Positions 33,435-41,498 of a DNA stretch of 56,639 nucleotides are shown here, piece by piece (the stretch's first letter is position 1; each line of letters begins with the position of its first letter). The translations under genes and the position numbers were made by a program. The notes under the pieces were generated by a model. It was given only the letters and a program-made list of their open reading frames with translations, was not told the origin of the DNA and searched no databases. This DNA comes from Bacteroidales bacterium. Lineage in GTDB: Bacteria; Bacteroidota; Bacteroidia; Bacteroidales; P3. The stretch lies in NCBI GenBank assembly GCA_900771365.1, contig CAAGNU010000232.1, positions 1 through 56,639 of the forward strand, written 5' to 3'.

Positions 33435-33947
33435 TTATTTCCTTATTTGTATTAGATAGTTGAGAAGGTCTGTAAGATATTTTGAGAGTCGGCAGGGTCC
33501 GTCTCCGCGGATGATGAGGTCGTAGGTGGCGGTGTTGATATCCTGTTCGGATTGAGAAGCGTCGACATAGCCCACGCGGAGGCTTGAGGAACTTATGAGT
33601 GTGACATAGATGCCGAAAGGGTCGTCAAAAGGCGTGGCATCAATGAGGAGGTCGTAGTGGTAGCTGGTGAAAAGTCGTGTGAAATCAGGCTTGGGAAGAC
33701 CATATTTGTCCAAGATTTCATCAGCAACAGATGGTATCTCAATTTTGCGCACCATCGAGCCCCGGTTGGTCATGTGATGAGTGAACTGGCTGATTGTAAC
33801 CTGTTCTTCCTCGGATGGCGCATGTGTGATGATGCCGATAGTGCGGATGTCGTCAAGATGCACGATACGTTTGCGATGGGGCTTTGCCGCAAGGTCGAAC
33901 AGGAGGTTGCTCTTGTAGTTATTTCGAATACGATCTACAGGGTTCAC
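33435..33947 (-). CDS. DUF6913 family protein
   Basis: 170 residues, no signal peptide or membrane helix. It resembles DUF6913, a small Bacteroidota family often beside dapA and rnhB. The start (NPVDRIRNNYKSNLLFDLAAK) and the motifs IGIITHAPSEEEQ, DATPFDDPFGIYVTLISSSSLRVGY and DLLNYLIQIRK at the end are consistent. No catalytic residues are recognised. Its start overlaps the rnhB stop by 4 bp, so translation is probably coupled. Confidence 0.75.
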   Translation of the reverse strand: MNPVDRIRNNYKSNLLFDLAAKPHRKRIVHLDDIRTIGIITHAPSEEEQVTISQFTHHMTNRGSMVRKIEIPSVADEILDKYGLPKPDFTRLFTSYHYDLLIDATPFDDPFGIYVTLISSSSLRVGYVDASQSEQDINTATYDLIIRGDGPCRLSKYLTDLLNYLIQIRK

Positions 33948-34534
33948 AGTTTGGGCGTTTTAGAGAGTTTGAAAGTAGTACGGTGCTCAGGTGAGGGTCC
34001 GTATTGTGCCAAAGCGGCATAATGGGCGGCAGTAGGGTACCCTTTGTTTTTGTCCCAGCAATAATGCGGATATTGGGCATGGAGTTCGTTCATGTAGTCG
34101 TCACGATATGTCTTGGCCAAGATGGATGCTGCGGCGATAGAAAGGTACATGGCATCTCCTTTCACAATGGTGTGGTACGGTATGAGCGTTTCGTTGTAGA
34201 AACGGTTGCCGTCGATAAGCAGCAGTTCGGGCGTTATCGTGAGTCTTTGCACGGCGAGGTTCATGGCGTGGATGGCGGCTCGGAGGATGTTGATGCGGTC
34301 TATCTCCTTGGCCGAGACGGGGGTGACAGCCCATGCTAAAGCATCTTTTTGTATCACTTCGCGCAGCTCGTAGCGTTGGCGTTCGGTGAGCTGTTTGGAG
34401 TCGTTGAGTGCCTCATTGGTGTAGTCCTTTGGCAATATGACCGCGGCCGCGAAAACGGCGCCAGCCAGACTGCCACGTCCGGCTTCGTCACATCCGCATT
34501 CTATCAGGTCGGGAGTATATTGTGAAAGGAGCAT
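33944..34534 (-). CDS. rnhB: ribonuclease HII
   Basis: 196 residues. It cuts the RNA strand of RNA-DNA hybrids and removes misincorporated ribonucleotides. The active-site acidic residues are visible in GCDEAGRGSLAGAVFAAAV (Asp-Glu), in LLIDGNRF (Asp) and in the KTYRDDYMNELH segment (Asp). KGDAMYLSIAAASILAKTYR is the typical conserved block. The size and order are those of the family. It overlaps DUF6913 by 4 bp and stands 1 bp after DUF6427. Confidence 0.96.
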   Translation of the reverse strand: MLLSQYTPDLIECGCDEAGRGSLAGAVFAAAVILPKDYTNEALNDSKQLTERQRYELREVIQKDALAWAVTPVSAKEIDRINILRAAIHAMNLAVQRLTITPELLLIDGNRFYNETLIPYHTIVKGDAMYLSIAAASILAKTYRDDYMNELHAQYPHYCWDKNKGYPTAAHYAALAQYGPSPEHRTTFKLSKTPKL

Positions 34535-34535
34535 G

Positions 34536-35495
34536 TTACAAGATATTTAGGACAACAAAGACTGCTAATATTAATAGGAAGATTATGTTCGAGGAGGTCT
34601 CTTTGCGCTTGGGCTCGAGAAAAATCGAGGTAGTGCAGCAGCCGAAGGGGATTGCGAAAGCCTGTGTGGGGACAGGGATGAGGTCGGTGTAGGCTGTATA
34701 GGCGATGCTGCCGATAAGGAAGATAAGGATGGCTGTGCTATTCTTCTTGAAATTAATGGTGCGGGCCTGGCTGTTGCCTATTGCGGCAAGCATGCCAACT
34801 AGGACGATGAACAAGAAGATGATGCTGCATATCCATTCCATTGCGTTGCCTTTAGCTTGGATGTGGAAGTCGGTGAGGCCGTAGAAGAGCAGGTAGTTGC
34901 GATAGAAAAGCTGGTCGGTAAGGAAAAAGTATGTCTCCAAGAGGATGTATGGGGCCAGGATGCCCAATATCAGCATCGTCCAATCCCGCCAGCTATAGAG
35001 TGCATAGTTAAACATGTTGAAGACGAGTGGGATGAAGAACACGGCCATGGCAGGGCAGAAAAGCGTGGCCACGGCGATAAAGGTGGCTGCGCCGAATGTC
35101 TTGTCGAGGGTGAGGGAGAGCAGCGTCGAGGTAAGCATCATCTGGCCGATAGCAAAAATCAGAAGCAGGTTGCCGACCAGAAGAGGGGAGAGGGTGGGGC
35201 TCCCGATGCTCATGGCCACCACATAGAACAACATGGGCATCAAGGTGTTCTGGGTAATCATCTTGTTCCGATAGAGCATTCCGTTGAAAAGGAACCCTTC
35301 AACCAGAACTAAGATGAACGCGATAATCGTAGCCGCACGAGCCGATAGGAAGCCTGTTATCCAGTAAAAGAGTTGCCCGCCGCCTGTGAGCGGGATGGGG
35401 TTGGGGGTGGCGAAGACAGGAAACCACATCAGCACAGCCACTATCAGTATGATGATGGCTTGCGTGAAAATATCGGTCCTGAATATCTTAAGCAT
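34536..35495 (-). CDS. DUF6427 family integral membrane protein
   Basis: 319 residues with about nine membrane helices spread over the whole length. The N-terminal MLKIFRTDIFTQAIIIL and the LVGNLLLIFAIGQMMLTSTL segment resemble DUF6427, a Bacteroidota membrane family. No transporter signature or catalytic motif is visible. It appears to be the first gene of the run that continues with rnhB, DUF6913, dapA and thioesterase, although no clear promoter was found in front of it. Function is unknown. Confidence 0.78.
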   Translation of the reverse strand: MLKIFRTDIFTQAIIILIVAVLMWFPVFATPNPIPLTGGGQLFYWITGFLSARAATIIAFILVLVEGFLFNGMLYRNKMITQNTLMPMLFYVVAMSIGSPTLSPLLVGNLLLIFAIGQMMLTSTLLSLTLDKTFGAATFIAVATLFCPAMAVFFIPLVFNMFNYALYSWRDWTMLILGILAPYILLETYFFLTDQLFYRNYLLFYGLTDFHIQAKGNAMEWICSIIFLFIVLVGMLAAIGNSQARTINFKKNSTAILIFLIGSIAYTAYTDLIPVPTQAFAIPFGCCTTSIFLEPKRKETSSNIIFLLILAVFVVLNIL

Positions 35496-35603
35496 CGTTG
35501 TGTGTTTTTTATAGTTGTGTTGATTGCTGAAGCTGAGCGTGGTGGTTCCTAGTCGTTTGTTACGGCCATCGTGGCCAGTTTCGTTCTACTGCTTATGAGT
35601 TCT

Positions 35604-37730
35604 TTAGTGGACAAGGCGGGTTGTGCGGGCTCCGCATTTAACGATATAGATGCCGTGAGGCAGCTGAGAGATGTCCATGGTGCCTTCCATGACAATCTCC
35701 TGCGTTTTCACGCGGACGCCTGTGATGGTATAGATGGCAACCTCTTCGACGTTGTGGCGGCCTGTGAGGATGGTGATGCGCTCGCTGGCGGGGTTGGGAT
35801 AGACTTGGAGCGATTTGGAGAACCATTCATTGTCGGCCTCGCGGATATCGACACGGGCGAGAGCCTCGTTCACGGCTGCGAGGGCGTCGGCTTTGCCCCA
35901 GCCCCATCTATCGCTGATAGAGTCGTTGTCGTGGAGCAAGCCTGTGTTGGCATCGTTACGGGCGGTCTTGCAGAGAATGTCGCGAACTTGATAGGGGGTA
36001 AGGTTGGGGTTGGCCTGAAGCATCAGAGCCACGATACCCGTGACAGCAGGGCCAGACATAGATGTGCCCGACATCTTTGCCCAGATGTAGTTGCGGGCTG
36101 CATAGGTGTAGCTCATCACGGTGACGTAGGCCTCGTCGGTATAGGAACTAATGGAGGATACCACATCAACGCCGGGGGCGGAGACATCGGGCTTATGGCG
36201 TCCGTCAATTATGGGACCGTGGCTGGAGAAGCTGGCCAGGACGCCAGGATTGGGCTCGCCGTTAGGCTTGACGCCGTCAGCTCTGTGGGCGGCCACAGCA
36301 ATGCAGTTCTCTGCACAGGCAGGCTCGCCTACGCCGTAGCCGTTATCGCCCGACATGTATGCCTCGGTTCCGTTTCCGCTGAAGGAAGTGCCCATGTTGC
36401 CTGCGCCATTCTCAAGGTCGCAGATGTTCCAGGCATGGAGGGTGCCTTCCTCAGCTGTGGCGAAAAGGTGTATCTTATAGCGGGCATTCTTGTAGACGTT
36501 GTAGAGGACGTGGGGGCGGTTGTTGAAAACATTGGCCTGTTCCACGAGGATGTCATAGTGCAAGGTGTCGGTTCCGTTCACAATCATCGTGTCGAGATAG
36601 AAGCTGCCTTCGGCTGTGTTCACCCAGGGGAATGTCACGGTGTCGGTGCTGCTGATCATGGCAAAGGAGGTGGAGAAATCCTTGCCGGGCTCGCCCCAGA
36701 GGACGAGGGCTTGGCCGATAGAGGTAGAGGGATAGTAGTCGGCCATTGTGCGGAGGGTGTCGGGGCTGCCAGCAGTAAAGGTCTTGGTGAGGTGGAACTT
36801 GTCGTCTCCGCAGTTTCCTGCGCTGACAACGAACACGATGCCGCTATCAGCGAGGTTGTTGATAGCCTGGCTGGCCAGCGAGGTGCCGTCGATGGGGCCG
36901 AGGGTGTACATGCCCCAGCTGTTGTTGATAACCAGTCGCTTGCCTTCCTCTTTGGCCACGTCCTTCATCCACGAGACAGCGTCGAGCCATGAGGCACAGT
37001 CGAGGCGGAAGGAGGCAAAGAGCAGGTTGGCGTAAGGTGCCTGGCCTGTGTAGTTGCCATCAATGCCGCGGCCGGCGCAGATGCCGGCCACATGGGTACC
37101 GTGGGTGGCATAGCCGTAGAGGCCTGCCGTGTCGCCCTGGGCCTGAAGGAGGTCGTGGCGGTTCTCAAACACGGTGCCGTAGTCAAAGCCGGCGGGAGCA
37201 GGACCCGAGAGCTTAAACTGGTCCCAGGCCCGGAGCAGGCGTCGGTTGGACTCGCCGTTATTGTTGAAGTTGGGATGTTTGTAGTCAAAGCCCCAGTCGG
37301 TGATGCCGATGATGACGCCCTCGCCGGTATAGGCCTGAGGCAGGCCGCCTGTGCCGAGATGCACGCTATCGGCATGGGTGTCAGAGCGGGTGCGGTTCAT
37401 AGTGGGGAAGACCTTGTATGAAAGGCAGTATTGGAGTATGTCGGCATTGCCTTCGACAAGATATAGCTTTTCAACAGGCACGCGGAGGGTGACGATATCG
37501 CCAGCAGGCTTCCCCACGGCCACGCCTTGTGCCCGTAGGGCATCGGCATCGAAATGCTTGGACACTTTGGCCAGCAGGCTCACCTGTTGCTTGACATTCT
37601 TGGACATTTTGCTACGCAGCAATGCAACTTGGGTGGCAGCATCACACTTTCCATTGTTGGCCAGGCGGACGGTCTGTCCCATGGTCTGCATGGAAATCAA
37701 AATCATGAAAAGGAATAGTATTTTACGCAT
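35604..37730 (-). CDS. secreted subtilisin-family serine protease with T9SS sorting domain
   Basis: 708 residues. After a signal peptide and a propeptide-like segment comes the S8 catalytic domain: Asp145 in GITDWGFDYKHP, His213 in THGTHVAGICAG and Ser557 in MSGTSMSGPAV, with Asn306 (SAGNCGDD) as the oxyanion residue. A beta-rich insertion of about 170 residues separates the oxyanion loop from ASFSSHGP. The last 75 residues (LQVYPNPASERITIL, GIYIVKCGARTTRLVH) are a T9SS type A sorting domain, so the protease is exported across the outer membrane. It has its own promoter at 37842-37873 and lies 108 bp upstream of the DUF6427 operon. Confidence 0.92.
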   Translation of the reverse strand: MRKILFLFMILISMQTMGQTVRLANNGKCDAATQVALLRSKMSKNVKQQVSLLAKVSKHFDADALRAQGVAVGKPAGDIVTLRVPVEKLYLVEGNADILQYCLSYKVFPTMNRTRSDTHADSVHLGTGGLPQAYTGEGVIIGITDWGFDYKHPNFNNNGESNRRLLRAWDQFKLSGPAPAGFDYGTVFENRHDLLQAQGDTAGLYGYATHGTHVAGICAGRGIDGNYTGQAPYANLLFASFRLDCASWLDAVSWMKDVAKEEGKRLVINNSWGMYTLGPIDGTSLASQAINNLADSGIVFVVSAGNCGDDKFHLTKTFTAGSPDTLRTMADYYPSTSIGQALVLWGEPGKDFSTSFAMISSTDTVTFPWVNTAEGSFYLDTMIVNGTDTLHYDILVEQANVFNNRPHVLYNVYKNARYKIHLFATAEEGTLHAWNICDLENGAGNMGTSFSGNGTEAYMSGDNGYGVGEPACAENCIAVAAHRADGVKPNGEPNPGVLASFSSHGPIIDGRHKPDVSAPGVDVVSSISSYTDEAYVTVMSYTYAARNYIWAKMSGTSMSGPAVTGIVALMLQANPNLTPYQVRDILCKTARNDANTGLLHDNDSISDRWGWGKADALAAVNEALARVDIREADNEWFSKSLQVYPNPASERITILTGRHNVEEVAIYTITGVRVKTQEIVMEGTMDISQLPHGIYIVKCGARTTRLVH

Positions 37731-37841
37731 ATTTCGAATATCTATTTTCTATGTTAATTGGTGCCGCGGGGGGCTGAATTTGTGATTTATATTATTAATA
37801 TATATGGACTTCTATAAAATGTCTTTTTCTGTATTGAATTG

Positions 37842-37873
37842 CAAAGATACGAAAAAATTATTATTGCCACAAA
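37842..37873 (-). promoter_or_regulatory. promoter for the subtilisin-like protease
   Basis: On the minus strand TTTG lies at 37873-37870 and TATCTTTG at 37849-37842, 20 bp apart, an excellent consensus match. The leader would be about 105 nt. Confidence 0.7.
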
Positions 37874-38118
37874 ATTTTTATCAAAAATCTTCTCAACAGA
37901 TTTCCTACCACCTCTTTTCACACAATTTCCCGAATATTATACTATTACTATAGATGTGTATATATAAATCGTTATATATCATTTATCTGAGTTTGTGTAA
38001 TATGACTTATATCATAATTGTCGAAAATGTTAAAATCGGCGACTTCGAGACGTCTCAAAATTAACATTTCCAAACTCCTTTATGGCGACACAGAGGCTCC
38101 TCTGAGGGTTCGCCTTGG

Positions 38119-38162
38119 AAGCGGAGCTCGAGCGGAGGTAGGGCGGAGGTAGGGCGGAGCTT
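38119..38162 (+). repeat. R1 dispersed repeat, copy C (4 x 11 bp)
   Basis: Units AAGCGGAGCTC, GAGCGGAGGTA, GGGCGGAGGTA, GGGCGGAGCTT. It is the most diverged member, with CGGAGG replacing CGAAGG. A TTCGCC lies a few bases upstream, as in the other copies. Confidence 0.85.
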
Positions 38163-38416
38163 CCCCGAGGCTGAAAAGGGGTCGTTTCCGTCTCAAAAGG
38201 GGGCTGTGGTGGCCTTGTTTGACCTGGTGGGATTTCTTAAAATTTAAGAATTAGGCGGATTTTGCCCTTTCAAGGGTCCCATGTAAAAGCCGAGGACCTT
38301 CTTTATGCAAAAAATAATGCTCTCACAAGAACATGGTTCTTTGTTAGTTGCAGAGCTTTCAACAACCTTTTGTTCTTTCTTTCTTACATTAATTATAATA
38401 TATGAAATATTTTTCG

Positions 38417-38424
38417 TATCTTTG
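38417..38424 (+). promoter_or_regulatory. -7 element of the korAB promoter
   Basis: TATCTTTG matches TAnnTTTG; a TSS near 38430 would leave a leader of about 38 nt. No clear -33 TTTG was seen at 19-22 bp. Confidence 0.55.
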
Positions 38425-38467
38425 CAATCTCAAATTCAATGTAATCAAACATTAAAAATATATAGAA

Positions 38468-40306
38468 ATGTCAAAAGATCAGTTAGTTAACAAAGACGAC
38501 CTCGTCGTCCGTTTCGCTGGTGATTCTGGCGACGGTATGCAACTTTCGGGAACTTTGTTCTCCGATGCTTCAGCCCTGACGGGTAACGACATCGCCACTT
38601 TCCCCGACTATCCCGCTGAGATCCGTGCTCCGCACAACACTATCGCGGGCGTTTCGGGCTACCAGGTACATGTTGGAAACCATATCTATAGCTCTGGCGA
38701 CAAGTGCGACATCCTCGTTGCTATGAACCCCGCCTCTTTCAAGTCCAACTTGAAGTGGGCTAAGAAAGGCGCTACGGTTATTGTCGACATCGACACCTTT
38801 ACCGATGAGGCAATGGAGAAGGCCGGCTATACCGACAATCCCTTCACCGATGAGCTGGAACGCGAGTACACCATCGTCAAGGCTCCCGTAACCTCCTTCA
38901 CCGCTCGTATCGGCCAGGAACAGGGCGCTGATAAGAAGACTACCGATAAGTGCCGCAATATGTTCGCACTCGGCATCATCTTCTTCATGACTCATAAGAC
39001 CCTTGATCAGACTTTCGCTTATCTCGAGCGCAAGTTCGCCAAGAAGCCTGAGGTGATTAAGCTCAACAAGGCTGTCCTCACAGAGGGCTATGAATATGCC
39101 GACAAGCTCGAGGTCGTCCACGGACATATCTTCGAGATTGCTCATGCCGATATGCCTAAGGGCCGCTATCGCAACATCACGGGTAATGTGGCTACCGCCT
39201 GGGGTCTCCTCGCTGCTTCTGAACGCAGCGGCCGTCGCCTCTTCCTCGGCAGCTATCCTATCACCCCTGCTACTGATGTGATGGTTGAACTTTCTAAGCA
39301 TAAGGGCTTGGGCGCCCGCGTCTTCCAGGCTGAGGACGAAATCGCCGGCATCTGCTCCGCTATCGGCGCTAGCTATGCAGGCGCTCTCGCTTGCACCAGC
39401 ACTTCCGGCCCGGGCCTCTCACTGAAGAGCGAGGCTCTCGGCCTGGCTGTCATGACCGAGCTTCCCTTGGTCGTTGTTGATGTCCAGCGCGGCGGCCCCT
39501 CCACAGGTCTGCCTACCAAGACTGAGCAGAGCGACCTCAACCAGGCTCTCTATGGCCGCAACGGCGAGGCTCCCCTCGTGGTCGTCGCTGCTTCTAGCAG
39601 CGCCAACTGCTTCTACTGGGCCTATACCGCAGCCAAGCTGGCTCTTGAGCACATGACCCCCGTCATCCTCCTTACCGACGGCTATCTGGGTAATGGCTCT
39701 CAGCTGTTCCGCATCCCCAAGGTTGCCGACCTGCCCAGCATCACTCCTCGTCTGGCTAAACCTAACGACCCCGACTATCGTCCTTTCCGTCGCGACCCCG
39801 AGACTTACGCTCGCGAATGGGCTCTGCCCGGCATGGAAGGCCTGCGCCACCGCGTCGGCGGCTTGGAGAAGTGCCCCGATGGCCCTCTCAGCACCGATCC
39901 CGAAAACCACGCCCTCATGACTAAGAACCGTCAGGAGAAGGTCAACCGCGTGGCCAACTACATCCCCGATCAGGAAGTTACAGGCAATCCCGATGGTGAC
40001 CTCCTCGTTGTCGGCTGGGGCGGCACCTCTGGCGCCCTCACCCTTGCTGTCCAGGAGATGAACGACGAAGGTAAGAAGGTGGCTTATACCCACTTCAACT
40101 ACATCTGCCCGCTGCCTAAGAACACTGGCGACATCCTCCGCAAGTATAAGAAGATTGTTGTCTGCGAACTCAACAACGGTCAGTTTGCTGGCTACCTCCG
40201 CACCCAGTTCCCCGAATGCCCCATGCACCAGTACAACAAGGTCATGGGCCTGCCTTTCGAGGTCGGCGAGTTAAAAAATGCGTTCAACAAAATTTTAGGA
40301 GAATAA
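38468..40306 (+). CDS. korA: 2-oxoacid:ferredoxin oxidoreductase, fused gamma-alpha subunit (2-oxoglutarate type)
   Basis: 612 residues. The N-terminal gamma domain begins VVRFAGDSGDGMQLSG and the alpha domain follows from about residue 240 (GLLAASERSGRRLFLGSYP). The motif RGGPSTGLPTKTEQSDL is typical of 2-oxoglutarate-type KorA. With KorB it converts 2-oxoglutarate, CoA and ferredoxin to succinyl-CoA, CO2 and reduced ferredoxin, or runs in reverse in anaerobes. The gene has a strong C-ending codon bias, like korB and valS, suggesting high expression. The korB ATG follows its stop by 3 bp. Confidence 0.94.
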   Translation: MSKDQLVNKDDLVVRFAGDSGDGMQLSGTLFSDASALTGNDIATFPDYPAEIRAPHNTIAGVSGYQVHVGNHIYSSGDKCDILVAMNPASFKSNLKWAKKGATVIVDIDTFTDEAMEKAGYTDNPFTDELEREYTIVKAPVTSFTARIGQEQGADKKTTDKCRNMFALGIIFFMTHKTLDQTFAYLERKFAKKPEVIKLNKAVLTEGYEYADKLEVVHGHIFEIAHADMPKGRYRNITGNVATAWGLLAASERSGRRLFLGSYPITPATDVMVELSKHKGLGARVFQAEDEIAGICSAIGASYAGALACTSTSGPGLSLKSEALGLAVMTELPLVVVDVQRGGPSTGLPTKTEQSDLNQALYGRNGEAPLVVVAASSSANCFYWAYTAAKLALEHMTPVILLTDGYLGNGSQLFRIPKVADLPSITPRLAKPNDPDYRPFRRDPETYAREWALPGMEGLRHRVGGLEKCPDGPLSTDPENHALMTKNRQEKVNRVANYIPDQEVTGNPDGDLLVVGWGGTSGALTLAVQEMNDEGKKVAYTHFNYICPLPKNTGDILRKYKKIVVCELNNGQFAGYLRTQFPECPMHQYNKVMGLPFEVGELKNAFNKILGE

Positions 40307-40309
40307 ATC

Positions 40310-41341
40310 ATGGCAAATAGACATTTTGTCCCCAAGGCGGACGTTGAATATACAAAGGCTGACTTCACCAGCGACCAGATGGTAAAATGGTGCCCCGGCT
40401 GTGGCGACCACGCTATCCTTTCCTCTCTGTTGAACACCTTCCCCAAAACTGGTCATAAGAAAGAGAATATCTGCATGGTCTCCGGTATCGGATGCTCCTC
40501 GCGTATTCCTTATTATGTCGACACCTACGGCTTCCACAGCATCCATGGACGTGCCTGCGCTATCGCTACCGGCGTGAAGCTGGCCAACCCCGAGCTGAGT
40601 GTGTGGGTGAACATGGGCGACGGCGACTCTATGGCTATCGGTGGCAACCACCTTATCCATGCTATCCGTCGTAACCAGGACCTCAACATCACCATCTTCA
40701 ACAACGAAATCTACGGCCTCACCAAGGGTCAGTACAGTCCTACTACCAAGTTCGGTCAGATCACCAAGACCTCTCCCTTCGGCACGATTGACTACCCCTT
40801 CATCCCTGGCGAGCTCGTCATGGGCGCTCAGGGCACTTTCTATGCTCGTTCGCTCGACTGCGTTCCCACCCTCACCACCGATGTGATGGAACGTGCCGCT
40901 AAACACGACGGCTGCAGCGTTGTCGAGGTGCTTCAGAACTGCATGATCTTCAACGATAAGACCCATGCCGCTATCACAGACCGCGCTGTCCGCGACGACC
41001 GCACTATCGTCCTCGAACATGGCAAGCCCATGATCTTTGGCAAAGAGAAGAACAAGGGTATCCGCTTCAACGGACGCTGCCTTGAGGCTGTCACTATCGG
41101 AGAGAACGGCATCACTATCGACGACATCATGGTTCACGATGAGACCATCGAGGATACCGGCATCCACATGATGCTGGCCCGTATGCACGGCGACCTCCCC
41201 GTGGCTCTCGGCGTCATCCGCAATGTTGCCAAGACTTCCTACACTCAGCTGTACGAAGACCAAATGGACGAATGCAAGGCCAACTGCAAATACAAATGCG
41301 TGGATGACCTGCTTAACTCCGGCGACACCTGGGAGGTGTGA
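40310..41341 (+). CDS. korB: 2-oxoacid:ferredoxin oxidoreductase, TPP-binding beta subunit
   Basis: 343 residues. It binds thiamine diphosphate and an iron-sulfur cluster. The TPP motif is NMGDGDSMAIGGNHLIHA followed by ITIFNNEIYGLTKGQ. Cluster ligands include Cys in WCPGCGDHAI and Cys in GIGCSSR, with a further Cys pair downstream. A Cys-rich end (DECKANCKYKCVDDLL) is seen in many Bacteroidota homologues. It lies 3 bp after korA and is followed by a strong hairpin, so korAB form a compact operon. Confidence 0.95.
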   Translation: MANRHFVPKADVEYTKADFTSDQMVKWCPGCGDHAILSSLLNTFPKTGHKKENICMVSGIGCSSRIPYYVDTYGFHSIHGRACAIATGVKLANPELSVWVNMGDGDSMAIGGNHLIHAIRRNQDLNITIFNNEIYGLTKGQYSPTTKFGQITKTSPFGTIDYPFIPGELVMGAQGTFYARSLDCVPTLTTDVMERAAKHDGCSVVEVLQNCMIFNDKTHAAITDRAVRDDRTIVLEHGKPMIFGKEKNKGIRFNGRCLEAVTIGENGITIDDIMVHDETIEDTGIHMMLARMHGDLPVALGVIRNVAKTSYTQLYEDQMDECKANCKYKCVDDLLNSGDTWEV

Positions 41342-41424
41342 AATTGAGAGTTGAGTATAGAGAATTGGGCGGTAGCCATCCGTCTAATCTTTAAATCTCA
41401 AGCATTTTCCCAGCATAAATAACT

Positions 41425-41462
41425 AAAGAATCCCCACGCATCTTTTGCGTGCGGGATTCTTT
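41425..41462 (+). terminator. terminator after korAB
   Basis: AAAGAATCCC-ACGCA (41425-41440) pairs with TGCGT-GGGATTCTTT (41446-41462) with single-base bulges. It lies 84 bp beyond the korB stop codon. Confidence 0.75.
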
Positions 41463-41498
41463 GAATTGAAAATTATTTTACAAACGCAGTTGCTATAT

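Larger units (their letters stand above)
37731..38467. other. 737-bp divergent intergenic region
   Basis: No gene is supported. It holds the minus-strand promoter (37842-37873), R1 copy C (38119-38162), a 17-nt palindrome TTCTTAAAATTTAAGAA (38234-38250) and the -7 element of korA (38417-38424). The stretch 37900-38040 is AT-rich without structure I can name. Confidence 0.65.

Noticed and set aside
41445..41498. N-terminal extension of ValS by 18 residues
   Set aside because: It starts at TTG inside the korAB terminator hairpin.
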